Source of the DNA: Tenacibaculum caenipelagi
Lineage (GTDB): Bacteria > Bacteroidota > Bacteroidia > Flavobacteriales > Flavobacteriaceae
Length of the DNA: 64,000 nt
Direction of reading: 5' to 3'
Assembly: GCF_004363005.1 (NCBI RefSeq)
Contig: NZ_SNYH01000005.1
Span: 1-64,000, forward strand
Shown: piece after piece, positions 33,699-44,300 of the stretch
How the letters are laid out: each line of letters begins with the position of its first letter
How positions within the stretch are numbered: position 1 is the first letter of the stretch
Translations under genes and position numbers: made by a program
The notes under the pieces: generated by a model
The model's input: only the letters and a program-made list of their open reading frames with translations
What the model was told of the DNA's origin: nothing
Database searches by the model: none

Positions 33699-34499
33699 TT
33701 ACAATTTATAATGATTCATTAAGAGTTTTTCATAAACTTTATCTGGTAAGATTCTTTTTAATACGATTGAAAATTTTTCCATAAAACCACCTACTTTATA
33801 ATGAACCTTTGGACTTTTATTTTCAATAATATGATGAATAGCTTTCGCCATTAATATTGGGTCAGCACCAGAATTAACATGATCATTCATCAAAGCTAAA
33901 TTCTCTGCATATTTTTCTTTATATGCAGAATCTTCAAAAACAGGCGTATGATACCTCCCCGCAGCGATATTTGTAGCAAAATCACCTGGCGCAACATTTA
34001 CTACTTTAACTCCAAAACTTTTTACCTCCATACTCAATGCCTCGGTTACCAACTCTAAAGCTCCTTTACTTGCCGAATAAATTCCTCTAAAAGGCAACCC
34101 CATATAACCTGCAATTGATGTGGTATTGATAATCGTTCCTGATTGTTGCTTTCTCATGTAAGGCAAAACCGCTTTAACAACATCAATAACTCCAAAGAAA
34201 TTAGTATTGAAATTTTCTCTCATCTCAACCGTAGGTGTATCTTCAATGGGACCTGTTATCCCTTTCCCTGCATTGTTAATCAGTACATCAATCTTTCCTT
34301 CTTTAGCTATCACTTCTGCTACTGCATTTTCAATCGATACTTCATTAGTAACATCCAATGCAACCATATTAAATGGAACATTTATCTTATCTGGTTTTCT
34401 ACTTGTACCATACACTGTATACCCTTTTTCATGCAAATATGTAGCTATTGATTTTCCTATTCCTGAAGAAGCTCCTGTGATGAAAACTATTTTTGACAT
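33699..34499 (-). CDS. Short-chain dehydrogenase/reductase
   Basis: A 266-aa classical SDR with the cofactor motif TGASSGIG (8-15), NNAG, and the catalytic Ser-Tyr-Lys (TSIAGYMG, YSASK). Arg-Lys after strand 2 (GTSRKPDK) suggests NADP. The start MSKIVFITGASSGIG at 34499 is typical; six more in-frame residues to 34517 are not. The C-terminal 30 residues are hydrophobic (GGFMEKFSIVLKRILP). Substrate unknown. Confidence 0.92.
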   Translation of the reverse strand: MSKIVFITGASSGIGKSIATYLHEKGYTVYGTSRKPDKINVPFNMVALDVTNEVSIENAVAEVIAKEGKIDVLINNAGKGITGPIEDTPTVEMRENFNTNFFGVIDVVKAVLPYMRKQQSGTIINTTSIAGYMGLPFRGIYSASKGALELVTEALSMEVKSFGVKVVNVAPGDFATNIAAGRYHTPVFEDSAYKEKYAENLALMNDHVNSGADPILMAKAIHHIIENKSPKVHYKVGGFMEKFSIVLKRILPDKVYEKLLMNHYKL

Positions 34500-34590
34500 T
34501 GCTTTAATTTTAAGCAAATATCTTAAAGTTAGCCCAATAAAAAAACTTTAAAAACTTATCTTAGCCTTTTATCACTCAAGAACAAACACT

Positions 34591-36261
34591 ATGCATAAAA
34601 AAACATTTTTAGCCTCTGTTTTTATTACATCATTTATGATTTTAACAACTGGATGCTCTTCTATTTCAGCTCAAAAAAAAACAGCGTTATTTTCAAAAAG
34701 TGAGAAATTCACGCGTCAGGATTCCTTACGTGGTTCCATTACTCCTGAAAGATCTTGGTGGGATTTAACATACTATCACCTTAACATCGCTGTTAATCCT
34801 GATAAAAAATTCATCAAAGGAAAAAACACAGTACAATACAAGGTTTTAAAACCACATCAAGTTTTACAAATCGATTTACAACCTCCTTTAAAAATTACCA
34901 AAGCCACTCAAAATAACGAGGAGTTAAAAGTTATTTCAGAAGGGAATGCGCATTTCATTCAACTAAAAACACCTCAAAAAATAGGAGAAATACAATCTAT
35001 TGATGTGTATTACGAAGGAAAACCTAAAGAAGCAATTAGAGCTCCTTGGGATGGTGGTTTTTCATGGAAAAAAGACAACAACGGAAATCATTTTGTTGCT
35101 ACTTCTTGTCAAGGATTAGGTGCTAGTGTATGGTGGCCAAATAAAGATCATATGTACGACGAAGTAGACAGTATGGCTATTAGCGTTCGTGTACCAAAAA
35201 ATTTAATGGATGTATCTAATGGTCGTTTACGAAATATTGAGCAACACAAAGACAATACTACAACCTATCATTGGTTTGTAGACAACCCAATTAATAATTA
35301 CGGAGTTAATGTTAATATTGGAGACTATGTTCATTTTTCTGAAAAGTACCAAGGTGAAGGTGGTGAATTAGACATGAACTATTATGTTTTACGTGATAAT
35401 TTAAAAAAAGCCAAAGAACAGTTTAAAGATGCTCCAAAAATGATAAAGGCTTTTGAATACTGGTTTGGTAAATACCCTTTTTATAAAGACGGATTTAAAC
35501 TAGTAGAAGTTCCGTATTTAGGAATGGAGCATCAAAGTTCTGTAACCTACGGAAATCAATATCAAAATGGATACTTAGGGAGAGATTTATCAGGAACCGG
35601 TTGGGGGTTAAAATTCGATTTTATTATTATTCATGAATCTGGTCATGAATGGTTCGCCAACAACATTACTGATAAAGATATTGCCGATATGTGGATTCAT
35701 GAAAGTTTTACTGCCTATTCAGAAAACTTATTTTTAGATTATTACTACGGAAAAAAAGCCTCTGCCGAGTATGTTATAGGAACCCGTAGAGCTATTCAAA
35801 ATGACACTCCTATTATTGGGCATTATGATGTAAACAACGAAGGTTCAGGAGACATGTATTACAAAGGTGCCAATATGTTACACACTATCCGCCAACTGGT
35901 AAATGATGATGAAAAATGGCGACAAATTTTACGTGGACTAAACTCTAATTTTTATCACAAAACCGTAACTACTCAAGAAATTGAACAATATCTAATAGAA
36001 AAATCTGGAATTGATTTAACCAAGGTTTTTGATCAGTACTTACGTACAGTTAAAATTCCAGAGTTTGAATATCATATTGAAAATAACACCTTAAAATATC
36101 GTTGGAATAATGTAGTAAAAGGATTTAATATGCCTTTAAGAATAACTATTAATGGCGAGTCTAAACTATTGACTCCTACAGAAAATTGGCAAACGAAACC
36201 AATCGGAGCAAACACTATTGAAATTGACAACAACTTCTATATATACTCAAAATCAATATAA
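34591..36261 (+). CDS. M1 family aminopeptidase lipoprotein
   Basis: A 556-aa zinc aminopeptidase with a lipobox (LTTGC, about Cys22). The catalytic site HESGHEW (His348, Glu349, His352) and the third ligand Glu371 have the exact 18-residue spacing of gluzincins. The exopeptidase motif is LGMEHQSSVTYG (usual GxMEN, here GMEHQ), a variation seen in other Bacteroidetes M1 enzymes. It probably acts on peptides at the envelope. It may share its transcript with the small membrane protein 24 nt downstream. Confidence 0.93.
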   Translation: MHKKTFLASVFITSFMILTTGCSSISAQKKTALFSKSEKFTRQDSLRGSITPERSWWDLTYYHLNIAVNPDKKFIKGKNTVQYKVLKPHQVLQIDLQPPLKITKATQNNEELKVISEGNAHFIQLKTPQKIGEIQSIDVYYEGKPKEAIRAPWDGGFSWKKDNNGNHFVATSCQGLGASVWWPNKDHMYDEVDSMAISVRVPKNLMDVSNGRLRNIEQHKDNTTTYHWFVDNPINNYGVNVNIGDYVHFSEKYQGEGGELDMNYYVLRDNLKKAKEQFKDAPKMIKAFEYWFGKYPFYKDGFKLVEVPYLGMEHQSSVTYGNQYQNGYLGRDLSGTGWGLKFDFIIIHESGHEWFANNITDKDIADMWIHESFTAYSENLFLDYYYGKKASAEYVIGTRRAIQNDTPIIGHYDVNNEGSGDMYYKGANMLHTIRQLVNDDEKWRQILRGLNSNFYHKTVTTQEIEQYLIEKSGIDLTKVFDQYLRTVKIPEFEYHIENNTLKYRWNNVVKGFNMPLRITINGESKLLTPTENWQTKPIGANTIEIDNNFYIYSKSI

Positions 36262-36285
36262 AAAACAGTTATACTTTACCATTTT

Positions 36286-36708
36286 ATGATCAAACAAATA
36301 ATAGAGTTTTCTATTCTTAACCCTAAAAAACTCTTTTTAATAGATGGTTTTGGAGCAACTTTATCTGCCCTTTTATTAGGGCTTGTTTTAGTTAAATATG
36401 AGAGTGTTTTCGGAATTCCTCCTTCAACTCTTTATTTACTTGCTCTTTTACCTGTGTTTTTTATAATCTATGACTTTTACTGTTATTTTAAAAAAGGAAG
36501 TAAAAAGCAAACACAATTCTTAAAAAGGATTGCTTTGATAAACCTGCTATATTGTTGTTTATCTATTGGAGCTGCGTTTTATCATTCTAAAACAATTACT
36601 AATTTAGGGTGGACTTATATTTTAGTCGAAGTTCTAATTATTATCGTTTTGGCTATAATTGAATTTACAACGGCTAAAAGACTAACAAAAAAACTCGAAT
36701 CAATGTGA
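36286..36708 (+). CDS. Small four-helix membrane protein of unknown function
   Basis: A 140-aa protein with about four hydrophobic segments (about 20-40, 46-66, 82-102 and 107-128). I do not recognise the family. It follows the M1 aminopeptidase and ends inside a terminator, whose stem contains its last codons and the TGA stop. Confidence 0.7.
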   Translation: MIKQIIEFSILNPKKLFLIDGFGATLSALLLGLVLVKYESVFGIPPSTLYLLALLPVFFIIYDFYCYFKKGSKKQTQFLKRIALINLLYCCLSIGAAFYHSKTITNLGWTYILVEVLIIIVLAIIEFTTAKRLTKKLESM

Positions 36709-36720
36709 TTCGAGTTTTTT
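36687..36720 (+). terminator. Terminator that overlaps the stop codon of the 36286-36708 gene
   Basis: ACTCGAATCA (36693-36702) and TGATTCGAGT (36706-36715) pair around ATG, and A/T runs extend the stem. The TGA stop codon is the first part of the right arm, so the coding end and the terminator share sequence. Confidence 0.9.
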
Positions 36721-36742
36721 TGTTTTATTGATTAAAATACTA

Positions 36743-38587
36743 CTAGTAATTCAATCTTTTCAAATAATCTAATTTTTCTTGCCAAAGATCTAGTTGATCT
36801 TTAAATTCTTGAATTCCATTACGAACATTTTGTACTAGAGGATTACCTTCAGTAGCATTGGAAATAAAACTTAAATTGTTCTCTAACTGCTGCATTTCAC
36901 GAACAGTTTCGTCAATTTTTTTACGAATAAAGAATTGCTCACTATCAAGTTTTCTGTAATCTTCTTGAGACAAATAAGTATCGACCAAACTCTTAAACTT
37001 CATCATTTCAATATCATTTCTACTCATATCTAATTTATCTAAATGAGCATCTATTGCTTTATTGAATTTTTCATCTAAGTAACGTGCATTTCTTGGTAAC
37101 GCTCCTAAGTCTCTCCATTCACCCAATGTTTTTTCAACATCTTCTTCCGTTGTTATCTCTGCTGATTTAACTTCCTCTATAAACTCTTTTTTAGCTTCAA
37201 CAACTGCTAATTGTTCTTTATTTTGTTCATTCTTTTGAGCATGTAATCTGTCAAAATAATGATTACAAGCATTTTTAAAACGTTTCCATATATCATCAGA
37301 AAATTTTCGAGGCACATGTCCTATTTTTTTCCAGTCTGCCTGTATACGCTTCATTGTATTGGTAGTTTCGTTCCAGTCTTCACTATCTTTAAGACTTTCT
37401 GCTAATTCTATCAATTCCATTTTTCTTTTTAAATTCTCATTCTGAGAACTTTTCTCTTGCTTATAAAAAGCATTCTTTGCCGTATTAAACTTCTTAGTAG
37501 CAGCCTTAAATTCTTGCCAAACAGCTTCACTTTTACTATAAGGTAATTTTCCTATATCAAAGTATTTTTTACGTAACTTTTCTATTTCTGCAATACTTTT
37601 TTGCCAATCATTATGTGTTTGATTTTTAGATGTATCATAGGCTCTAATTTCAGCAGCTACTGCCAGTTTAGCATCTATCATTTCTTGATGCTTCGACTTT
37701 AGTTCTTTGAAATATTGATGACGTTTATCGTGTATATTCTTTGTTGCCTCACTAAATTTACCCCAAACTTCTTCGCGATGTTCTTTTGCTACAGGTCCAA
37801 CTTCCTCTTTCCATAAGCGGTGTAATTCCTGCAATTCTTTAAATGCAACATTTACATCTTCAATTTCATTCAACGCCTCTGCTCGTTCAATTAACTTCAG
37901 CTTTTCCTCTAAATTATGTTTAAAATCTAGTTCTCTAAAATCTTTGTTTAAGTGTAGTAAATCGTAGAAACGCTCAACGTGATGATGATATGTTTTCCAA
38001 GTATCATTGTATTTTGTTTTAGGAACCGCCCCTATAGTTTTCCAACGATTTTGAATTTCTTGAAAATCGTTATACATAGTTTTTGGATCAGCGTTTTCTA
38101 TTAACGCTTTCAATTCTTCAATTAAAACATTTCTTCTTTCTAAATTATCTTTTAATTGGCTTTCTAACTGAGAATAGTATGCATCACGTTTGGTTTTATA
38201 CTCACCTAGTAACTTATTATACTCAGTTTTTAGAGGGCTAGAAAACTGAAAATCGATAGAATTTCCTCCATCTGCTAAAAATGCCTCTTTTTTATCAGCT
38301 AATAACTTTCCGAACTTAGAATTAAATGCTGTTTTAATAGCATCAACGTTTGATTTCAATTGTTGTACTGGATAGCTTTTTAATAACTTTTTTAGTTCAT
38401 CGACCAATTTCTCCAGCTCCATCGAAGGATAATCAAGCATTGGAATTTCGTGCTTTTCGTCAGCTTTCTCAGCTTCATTAGCGACCTCATCCTCTACTTC
38501 ATTTATTGCTTTTTCGGTTTCTTCGTTATTATTTGACTCGTTTTTAATTATTGGTTGTTCTACTCTTTCTTCATTATTTTCTAACAT
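36743..38587 (-). CDS. DUF349 repeat protein
   Basis: A 614-aa mostly helical, highly charged protein with several tandem DUF349 repeats; each has a conserved W in patterns such as RWKTIGAVPKTKYNDTW, LWKEEVGPV, DWKKIGHVPRKFSDDIW and WRDLGALPRNARYLDE. The acidic N terminus (about 1-45) is low complexity. DUF349 proteins are cytoplasmic and poorly characterised, with some links to stress tolerance. It follows aroE on the same strand. Confidence 0.92.
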   Translation of the reverse strand: MLENNEERVEQPIIKNESNNNEETEKAINEVEDEVANEAEKADEKHEIPMLDYPSMELEKLVDELKKLLKSYPVQQLKSNVDAIKTAFNSKFGKLLADKKEAFLADGGNSIDFQFSSPLKTEYNKLLGEYKTKRDAYYSQLESQLKDNLERRNVLIEELKALIENADPKTMYNDFQEIQNRWKTIGAVPKTKYNDTWKTYHHHVERFYDLLHLNKDFRELDFKHNLEEKLKLIERAEALNEIEDVNVAFKELQELHRLWKEEVGPVAKEHREEVWGKFSEATKNIHDKRHQYFKELKSKHQEMIDAKLAVAAEIRAYDTSKNQTHNDWQKSIAEIEKLRKKYFDIGKLPYSKSEAVWQEFKAATKKFNTAKNAFYKQEKSSQNENLKRKMELIELAESLKDSEDWNETTNTMKRIQADWKKIGHVPRKFSDDIWKRFKNACNHYFDRLHAQKNEQNKEQLAVVEAKKEFIEEVKSAEITTEEDVEKTLGEWRDLGALPRNARYLDEKFNKAIDAHLDKLDMSRNDIEMMKFKSLVDTYLSQEDYRKLDSEQFFIRKKIDETVREMQQLENNLSFISNATEGNPLVQNVRNGIQEFKDQLDLWQEKLDYLKRLNY

Positions 38588-38670
38588 ATCTACAATGTTT
38601 AAGTTCCTATATTTAGACTATAAATATACGGATTCTTAGAGAATACCAAATTTTATTTTATAGTTATACT

Positions 38671-39432
38671 TTAGTTATCATTCCAAATTTCCCATGCTTT
38701 TTCTGCTTGCAACTCTAACATTTCTAATCCATTTTTTGTAACCGCCCCCTTTTCTTTTCCCTTTTTTAAAAAAGTGGTTTCTGATGGATTATAAATTAAA
38801 TCATATAACACATGCTGATTTGAAATAAATTTATACGGAATATCTGGGCAAACTTCTGTATTTGGATGGGTTCCTAAAGGAGTACAATTTATAATAAGAT
38901 GTGTATTTTGGATAATTTCTTTTGTGATTTCGAGGTATGAAATTTGCTTTTTTCCTTCTGGGTTCCTTGAAACAAATTTGTATTTAATCCCTAAATTTTC
39001 TAGCACAAATGCTACTGCTTTAGAGGCTCCTCCTGTACCTAAAATTAAAGCTTTTTTATGATGAGTCTTCAATAAAGGCTTGAGTGATTTTTTAAAACCA
39101 TACACATCTGTATTAAATCCTTTTAACCTTCCTTTTTTAGTAACTTTTATAGTATTAACAGCGCCAACTTTTAATGCTTTCTTGTCTATTTTATCTAAAA
39201 AATTAAACACCTCTAGCTTGTACGGAATGGTAACATTCATCCCTTTTAATTTCTTCTTATTCTCTTTTATTTTCTGAGGAAGTTCATGTATGGATTGTAT
39301 ATCAAAATTGATATACTCATGATTTTTTAATGCTAGTTTTTTAAATTTTTCAGTAAAATATCCACGAGAAAATGAGTACGAAATATTTTTTCCTACTAAA
39401 GCATATAAATGCTTATTTTCTTTTTCTGCCAT
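38671..39432 (-). CDS. aroE: Shikimate dehydrogenase
   Basis: The NADP-dependent reductase of the shikimate pathway. From the ATG at 39432 it is 253 aa, with the shikimate-binding SYSFSRGYF at the start, the catalytic Lys in GMNVTIPYK, the cofactor loop LGTGGASKAV, and the C-terminal NGLEMLELQAEKAWEIW. The start at 39441 is possible but less likely. It overlaps the upstream DUF368 gene by 20 nt, so it is part of the tamB-DUF368-DUF368-aroE run. Confidence 0.95.
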   Translation of the reverse strand: MAEKENKHLYALVGKNISYSFSRGYFTEKFKKLALKNHEYINFDIQSIHELPQKIKENKKKLKGMNVTIPYKLEVFNFLDKIDKKALKVGAVNTIKVTKKGRLKGFNTDVYGFKKSLKPLLKTHHKKALILGTGGASKAVAFVLENLGIKYKFVSRNPEGKKQISYLEITKEIIQNTHLIINCTPLGTHPNTEVCPDIPYKFISNQHVLYDLIYNPSETTFLKKGKEKGAVTKNGLEMLELQAEKAWEIWNDN

Positions 39433-40420
39433 AAAAATCAATAATTAAAATCAACCCAATTCCTACAAGAATAAATCCAATAGAAATCCATGTTTCTTGA
39501 CTTTGAAAATCGGGTATAAATCGTTGGTAGTTTTCTAAAATTTTATTTCCTTTTTGATCTAATAAAAATATTCCTTCATGAGTTTTATAAATAGTCTCTT
39601 TCCATGGCCACACAATACCTAACGACCCTGTAATAAACCCAATAATAACTGCTGTTACAATTTGATGCCATCTTTTTAAAACATACCCTAGTACATGAGA
39701 AATAGAAACCAAACCAAATGCAGAACCTGCGGTAAAAACACCTATTATTTTTAAATATCTGACCTTAACCTCATCATTAAACACTTCAAAATTACCCGAC
39801 AGTAGATTGGTTATCACATTACCTAAAACGTTGACACTATCTACCAATAGTAACACGTAATTTCCTAGCAATATCAAAATAAAGGATCCTGAAAGCCCTG
39901 GCAAAGTCATTCCTGAAACTCCAATCATTCCACATAAAAACACAAACCAAAGGTTATCATTTTCAGTAGCAGGAGTCATAAAACTAATAGCAATTCCAAC
40001 CGAAGTACCTACTAACAAACCTATAATTGTTCTGGGTCTCCAATCGTTAAAATCTTTTGATATGTAATATATAGATCCTATAATCATACCAAAAAACCAC
40101 GACCAAACATAAAGCTCATAATTCTTTAAAAAGTAATCTAAAACTAAGGAAACACTAAAGTAGCTAAACATGCTTCCCATCATTACCCACACTAAAAATT
40201 GCAAGTTGGTATAATCTGAAAAACTTTTAAAACGACCATTGAATAATAGCTTGAATGCTTTAACATTTATTCTCTGAAAAGTGTAGATAAGCTCTTCGTA
40301 AAACCCCATCACAAAGGCTACCATACCTCCTGAAACTCCTGGTATTTTATTGGCTCCTCCCATCACTAATCCTTTTAAAAAAAGATTAATTTTTTGCGAT
40401 AGTGTACGCTCTTTATACAT
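39413..40420 (-). CDS. DUF368 family polyprenyl-phosphate transporter-like protein (copy 2)
   Basis: A 335-aa membrane protein with about nine to ten helices and the family signature GGANKIPGVSGGMVAFVMGFYEEL, followed by a second inverted-repeat signature GVSGMTLPGLSGSFILILLG. DUF368 (PopT) proteins have been implicated in returning undecaprenyl phosphate across the inner membrane. This copy and its neighbour at 40454 are tandem paralogues. It overlaps aroE. Confidence 0.93.
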   Translation of the reverse strand: MYKERTLSQKINLFLKGLVMGGANKIPGVSGGMVAFVMGFYEELIYTFQRINVKAFKLLFNGRFKSFSDYTNLQFLVWVMMGSMFSYFSVSLVLDYFLKNYELYVWSWFFGMIIGSIYYISKDFNDWRPRTIIGLLVGTSVGIAISFMTPATENDNLWFVFLCGMIGVSGMTLPGLSGSFILILLGNYVLLLVDSVNVLGNVITNLLSGNFEVFNDEVKVRYLKIIGVFTAGSAFGLVSISHVLGYVLKRWHQIVTAVIIGFITGSLGIVWPWKETIYKTHEGIFLLDQKGNKILENYQRFIPDFQSQETWISIGFILVGIGLILIIDFYGRKRK

Positions 40421-40453
40421 GTTAATTGATTAGAGTCCTAAATTACTTATTTT

Positions 40454-41377
40454 CTATTGTCTTTTTACTGCTATTTTTTCAAGTAACAATATTAAACTAA
40501 AACCTACCAAAGCTAATACTACAGCATACATTATTTGCGAATTTCCTTCGTAAGAGAAAGGAGATATAGACAGTTCATTAAACGGAATTTGTTCACCATG
40601 CGAGTTTGTTCGATATGTTAGCACCTTCTTCCATGGCCAAATCTTATTTAGCGAACCGATAATAAATCCTGTTAAAGTAACTAAAGTATAGTTTTTATAA
40701 TTTGTAAATAAATATTTTAAAACTCTAGAAAACGACAATAAGCCAATAATTGCGCCTAAACCTACTGTTGTTATTATAGTAAAATTACGGTTGTTTACAG
40801 CCGCTAAAATTGGTTTATACGCCCCTAAAAGAACCAACACAAAAGATCCTGAAATTCCTGGAAGAATCATTGCACAAATAGCAATTGCACCTGCTATAAA
40901 AATAAAAGGCAATGAAGAGTGTTCTGAAACCAACGGGTTTAACATTGTAATGTAATATGCCAATGCAGCTCCTAGGAATAATAAAATTATCGAAACAATA
41001 TTCCATTGTGTAACTTGCTTTGCTATATAAATAACACTTGCTAATACTAGCCCAAAGAAAAAAGACCACAATAAAATAGGTTGATGTACCAACAACCATG
41101 AAATCAACTTAGCTAGCGAAATAATACTAATGAAAATTCCAGCAAAAAGTGAAGCTAAAAAACTACCATTTGCTTGTTTCCATGCAGCTTTTAATCCTTC
41201 ATTCCGAAAAGTTTTAAGCAACTTAATATTGATATTACTAATAGAACTTAAAAGTTCTTCATAAATTCCTGAAATAAATGCAATGGTACCTCCTGAAACA
41301 CCTGGAACTACATCTGCTGCTCCCATAGCAATTCCTTTTAACATGATTACAAAGTAATCTTTACTTGTTCTATTCAT
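40454..41377 (-). CDS. DUF368 family polyprenyl-phosphate transporter-like protein (copy 1)
   Basis: A 307-aa membrane protein with the same two signatures as the next gene, GAADVVPGVSGGTIAFISGIYEEL and ICAMILPGISGSFVLVLLG. The DVVPGVSGGT form is the more canonical of the two copies. It begins 6 nt past the tamB stop, so it is co-transcribed with tamB. Two divergent copies suggest different substrates or conditions (inference). Confidence 0.93.
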   Translation of the reverse strand: MNRTSKDYFVIMLKGIAMGAADVVPGVSGGTIAFISGIYEELLSSISNINIKLLKTFRNEGLKAAWKQANGSFLASLFAGIFISIISLAKLISWLLVHQPILLWSFFFGLVLASVIYIAKQVTQWNIVSIILLFLGAALAYYITMLNPLVSEHSSLPFIFIAGAIAICAMILPGISGSFVLVLLGAYKPILAAVNNRNFTIITTVGLGAIIGLLSFSRVLKYLFTNYKNYTLVTLTGFIIGSLNKIWPWKKVLTYRTNSHGEQIPFNELSISPFSYEGNSQIMYAVVLALVGFSLILLLEKIAVKRQ

Positions 41378-41383
41378 TAACGG

Positions 41384-44300
41384 TTAATTATTTTTTTCTT
41401 TTGGTTTAAAGTTTATCAAACTCTTTTTCTTTGGTTGCACACTATCTTTTATTTCTTCTTTTTTCTTTCTCTTCTTGTTTAATCCTAGTTTTTTACCTAA
41501 ATCTTTAAGATTATTAAAGTTTACTTGATATGAAATACCGACTCCTTGAGTATACCCTTCTTCTTCAGTAGAATACTGAACTTCATTTTGACGGTTAAAT
41601 ACTGTACCTCTTAGACTTCCTTCTTCATTTAATAACACCTCTACTTTCACTTCTCCTACAACACTTGTTTGTGTATTTGTTCCTACTGGCACACCTACTT
41701 TTCCATTAACCAAAACTCGGTCGCTTAATTGAGTGGACACCGATACATCTACTTGATCATCAGAATTAATGTTATCTACTTTACCTCTATCACCTTGCGT
41801 ATATCCTAAACCTAGCTGAAACTTGTTCTCTTTGCTATTTAACATGTTTGTCAAAATGCCTGATGCAATTTCTGATGCAGTTCCTGTAATTCCTGAACTA
41901 GCACTATTACCTATAGCATCTTCATTATAAAAGGTTCCGAAAGCCAATAGAAATGAAAAGTGTTGCATTTTAGTATTCAAATCATTTTCATTTAAAATAA
42001 ATTCTAACTCAGAACTTACCGTTGAATTTGCATTTGGTATTTTTATATCAAACTCTTGTTTCGAGCTAAATAACCCTCCTGTAATTTTTGTATATAAATC
42101 TATTGGAATCTTACGATTTGAATTGATATTATCTAACAATTGCGCAGGATTAGCCTTAGTTCTATACACCGCAGTAATATCTAACTCAGCATCGTAAGGG
42201 TCACCATTCCAAGAAATGGTTCCCCCTTTTTGTACTGTAAATGGTTTTGTTATTCCTGCATATTTAAAATTATAAAACCCATTATCTACAGTAAAATCTC
42301 CAAACATTTTAAACTTTCCGCGTGTGTCAATGTCAATAAACAAGTTTCCTTCTCCACTTCCTTTTAACTCACTTCCAGATACTTTATCTATCACCACTTG
42401 TGCTACAGCATCTTTAGTAACTGTTAAATTTAGTTTTAAATCTAATCCCTTAATATTTTTAATTATTTTTCCTTTACCGTCTTCTCCTTCTTTTCCTGTT
42501 TTGAAACGAATCAGCTTATAATTATCAATAGTTTTAACATCGCTCAATGGAATTACAAACAAAGTACCTTTATTCGTTCTTCCATTGACATCAATATCTA
42601 AATTAGTGGTAAGTCCCCTAATCTTTGCTTCACCATTTAAAAAGCCTGTTCCGTAATACTGTACTTCTTCTGTTTCTTGAGTATCTAACACCAATAAATT
42701 ACGTGTATTAATATCAAAGTTTAAAAACCAATCTTTAAAGTTTTGATGTGCGATACTCCCTGATAAGTTTCCTTGTGTCAAATATTTAGTATCTTCTAGT
42801 ATTATATCTTTAAAAATAAACTCTTGTTTATCTAACACAACACTTGTATTCCCCGTTAAATCAAAGTCTACATTCAGATAAGGGAAAGACAACCCTACAT
42901 TTTCAAAATTAAGTATACCATCAAAATCAGGATTTCTCAAATAACCTTTTGCAGTAAAGTTTCCTGTTACTTTTCCTCTTAACCTAGACAAGACATCTTC
43001 TCCTAATGGGCTAAAAGCTGCTATCTCGTATTCTTTTAAATACACATCTAAATCTACCGTAGGTCTTTCTTCAGAAAAGTCTATTCTTCCTGTTGCTGAG
43101 ATATTTTTGGCTTTTTCACTCTCTAAAGAAAGATTAACATCGTACTTTTCATAAGAGTTGTCACCTGTTACATTTAATGCTAAATTTCCTTGTGAAAAAT
43201 CATTTATATAAAAATCTTCCACATATAAATTCCCTCTTGGATCTATTATTTTATTTTCTTCTTTAAAACTTAAGGTTCCATTTAATTTTCCATCGAGTTT
43301 TAAACTATCAATAACAGGTAAAAAGCTCCCTAATTTTACTTTATCAAAAGAAGCTTGTAAATCTTTGTAGATGCTATCTCTAACAACTCCCTTAAACCCT
43401 ATTTTTTGTTCTCCCGATTTAAAAATGAATGGACTAATTGTAAAATCATCTTTATTTAAATCGAAGGCTACTTTGTTGTTTTTATCTTCATTTGGGTTGA
43501 TTAACCAGTCAAATCCTTTGTAATGTACTTTTGATTTTTGAACACCTATTACCGATTTCTGTATTTCGTTTATCGTATAAAAAAAGTCTAAATTAAAACT
43601 CTCAGAGTATTCTTCACCTCCTTTAAAAACCGACTTAAAAAACAAGGTATCATTTTGAGTACGATTTAGCAGGTTTAGCTTTTCAATATTATAATATTTT
43701 GTGTTTATTTTGTTTGCGGTTAGGTGCGTATTATATAATGGATTTTTGTTATCCATTCTTAGAATTACACCTTCAATAATATTCTCATAAGCTTTTATTT
43801 CAGGAGACTCAAACGTAAGTTTCAAAGAGTTCTTGTCTGAATTTATACGACCTTTTAATCGAGTATTGCTACCTATGGAAACTTGAGGAAGAAACACTTC
43901 TATTATTCGGTTGTAAATAGTAAAATCAAAATCTAAAAACTGATTTGGCGTTATTTCATGTGGGCGATAGTTGGTATATACACTACCCAGAGCATTCTGA
44001 GCTATTGGCACGAGTTCTTCAAAAGAAAACTTTCCTTTAATATGCCCACTTACTATTTCTTCCGATTTTATATCAATAGTTTTTATACTATCTTTTACAG
44101 AAGAATTTACTTCAAAGCTTTTAAACGGATAACTTTGTTTTTGATTTGTGTAAATTAAATTTTTAAATGTAGCTTTACCAACAATATCATCAAATGTATT
44201 TCCTGAAATATTCAAATTGATATTTCCTTTTAACTCTGAAATACTATCTCTGGTAAAAAGATTCGTCTTTTTTAGGTCAATTCTATCAACATTTGCAATG

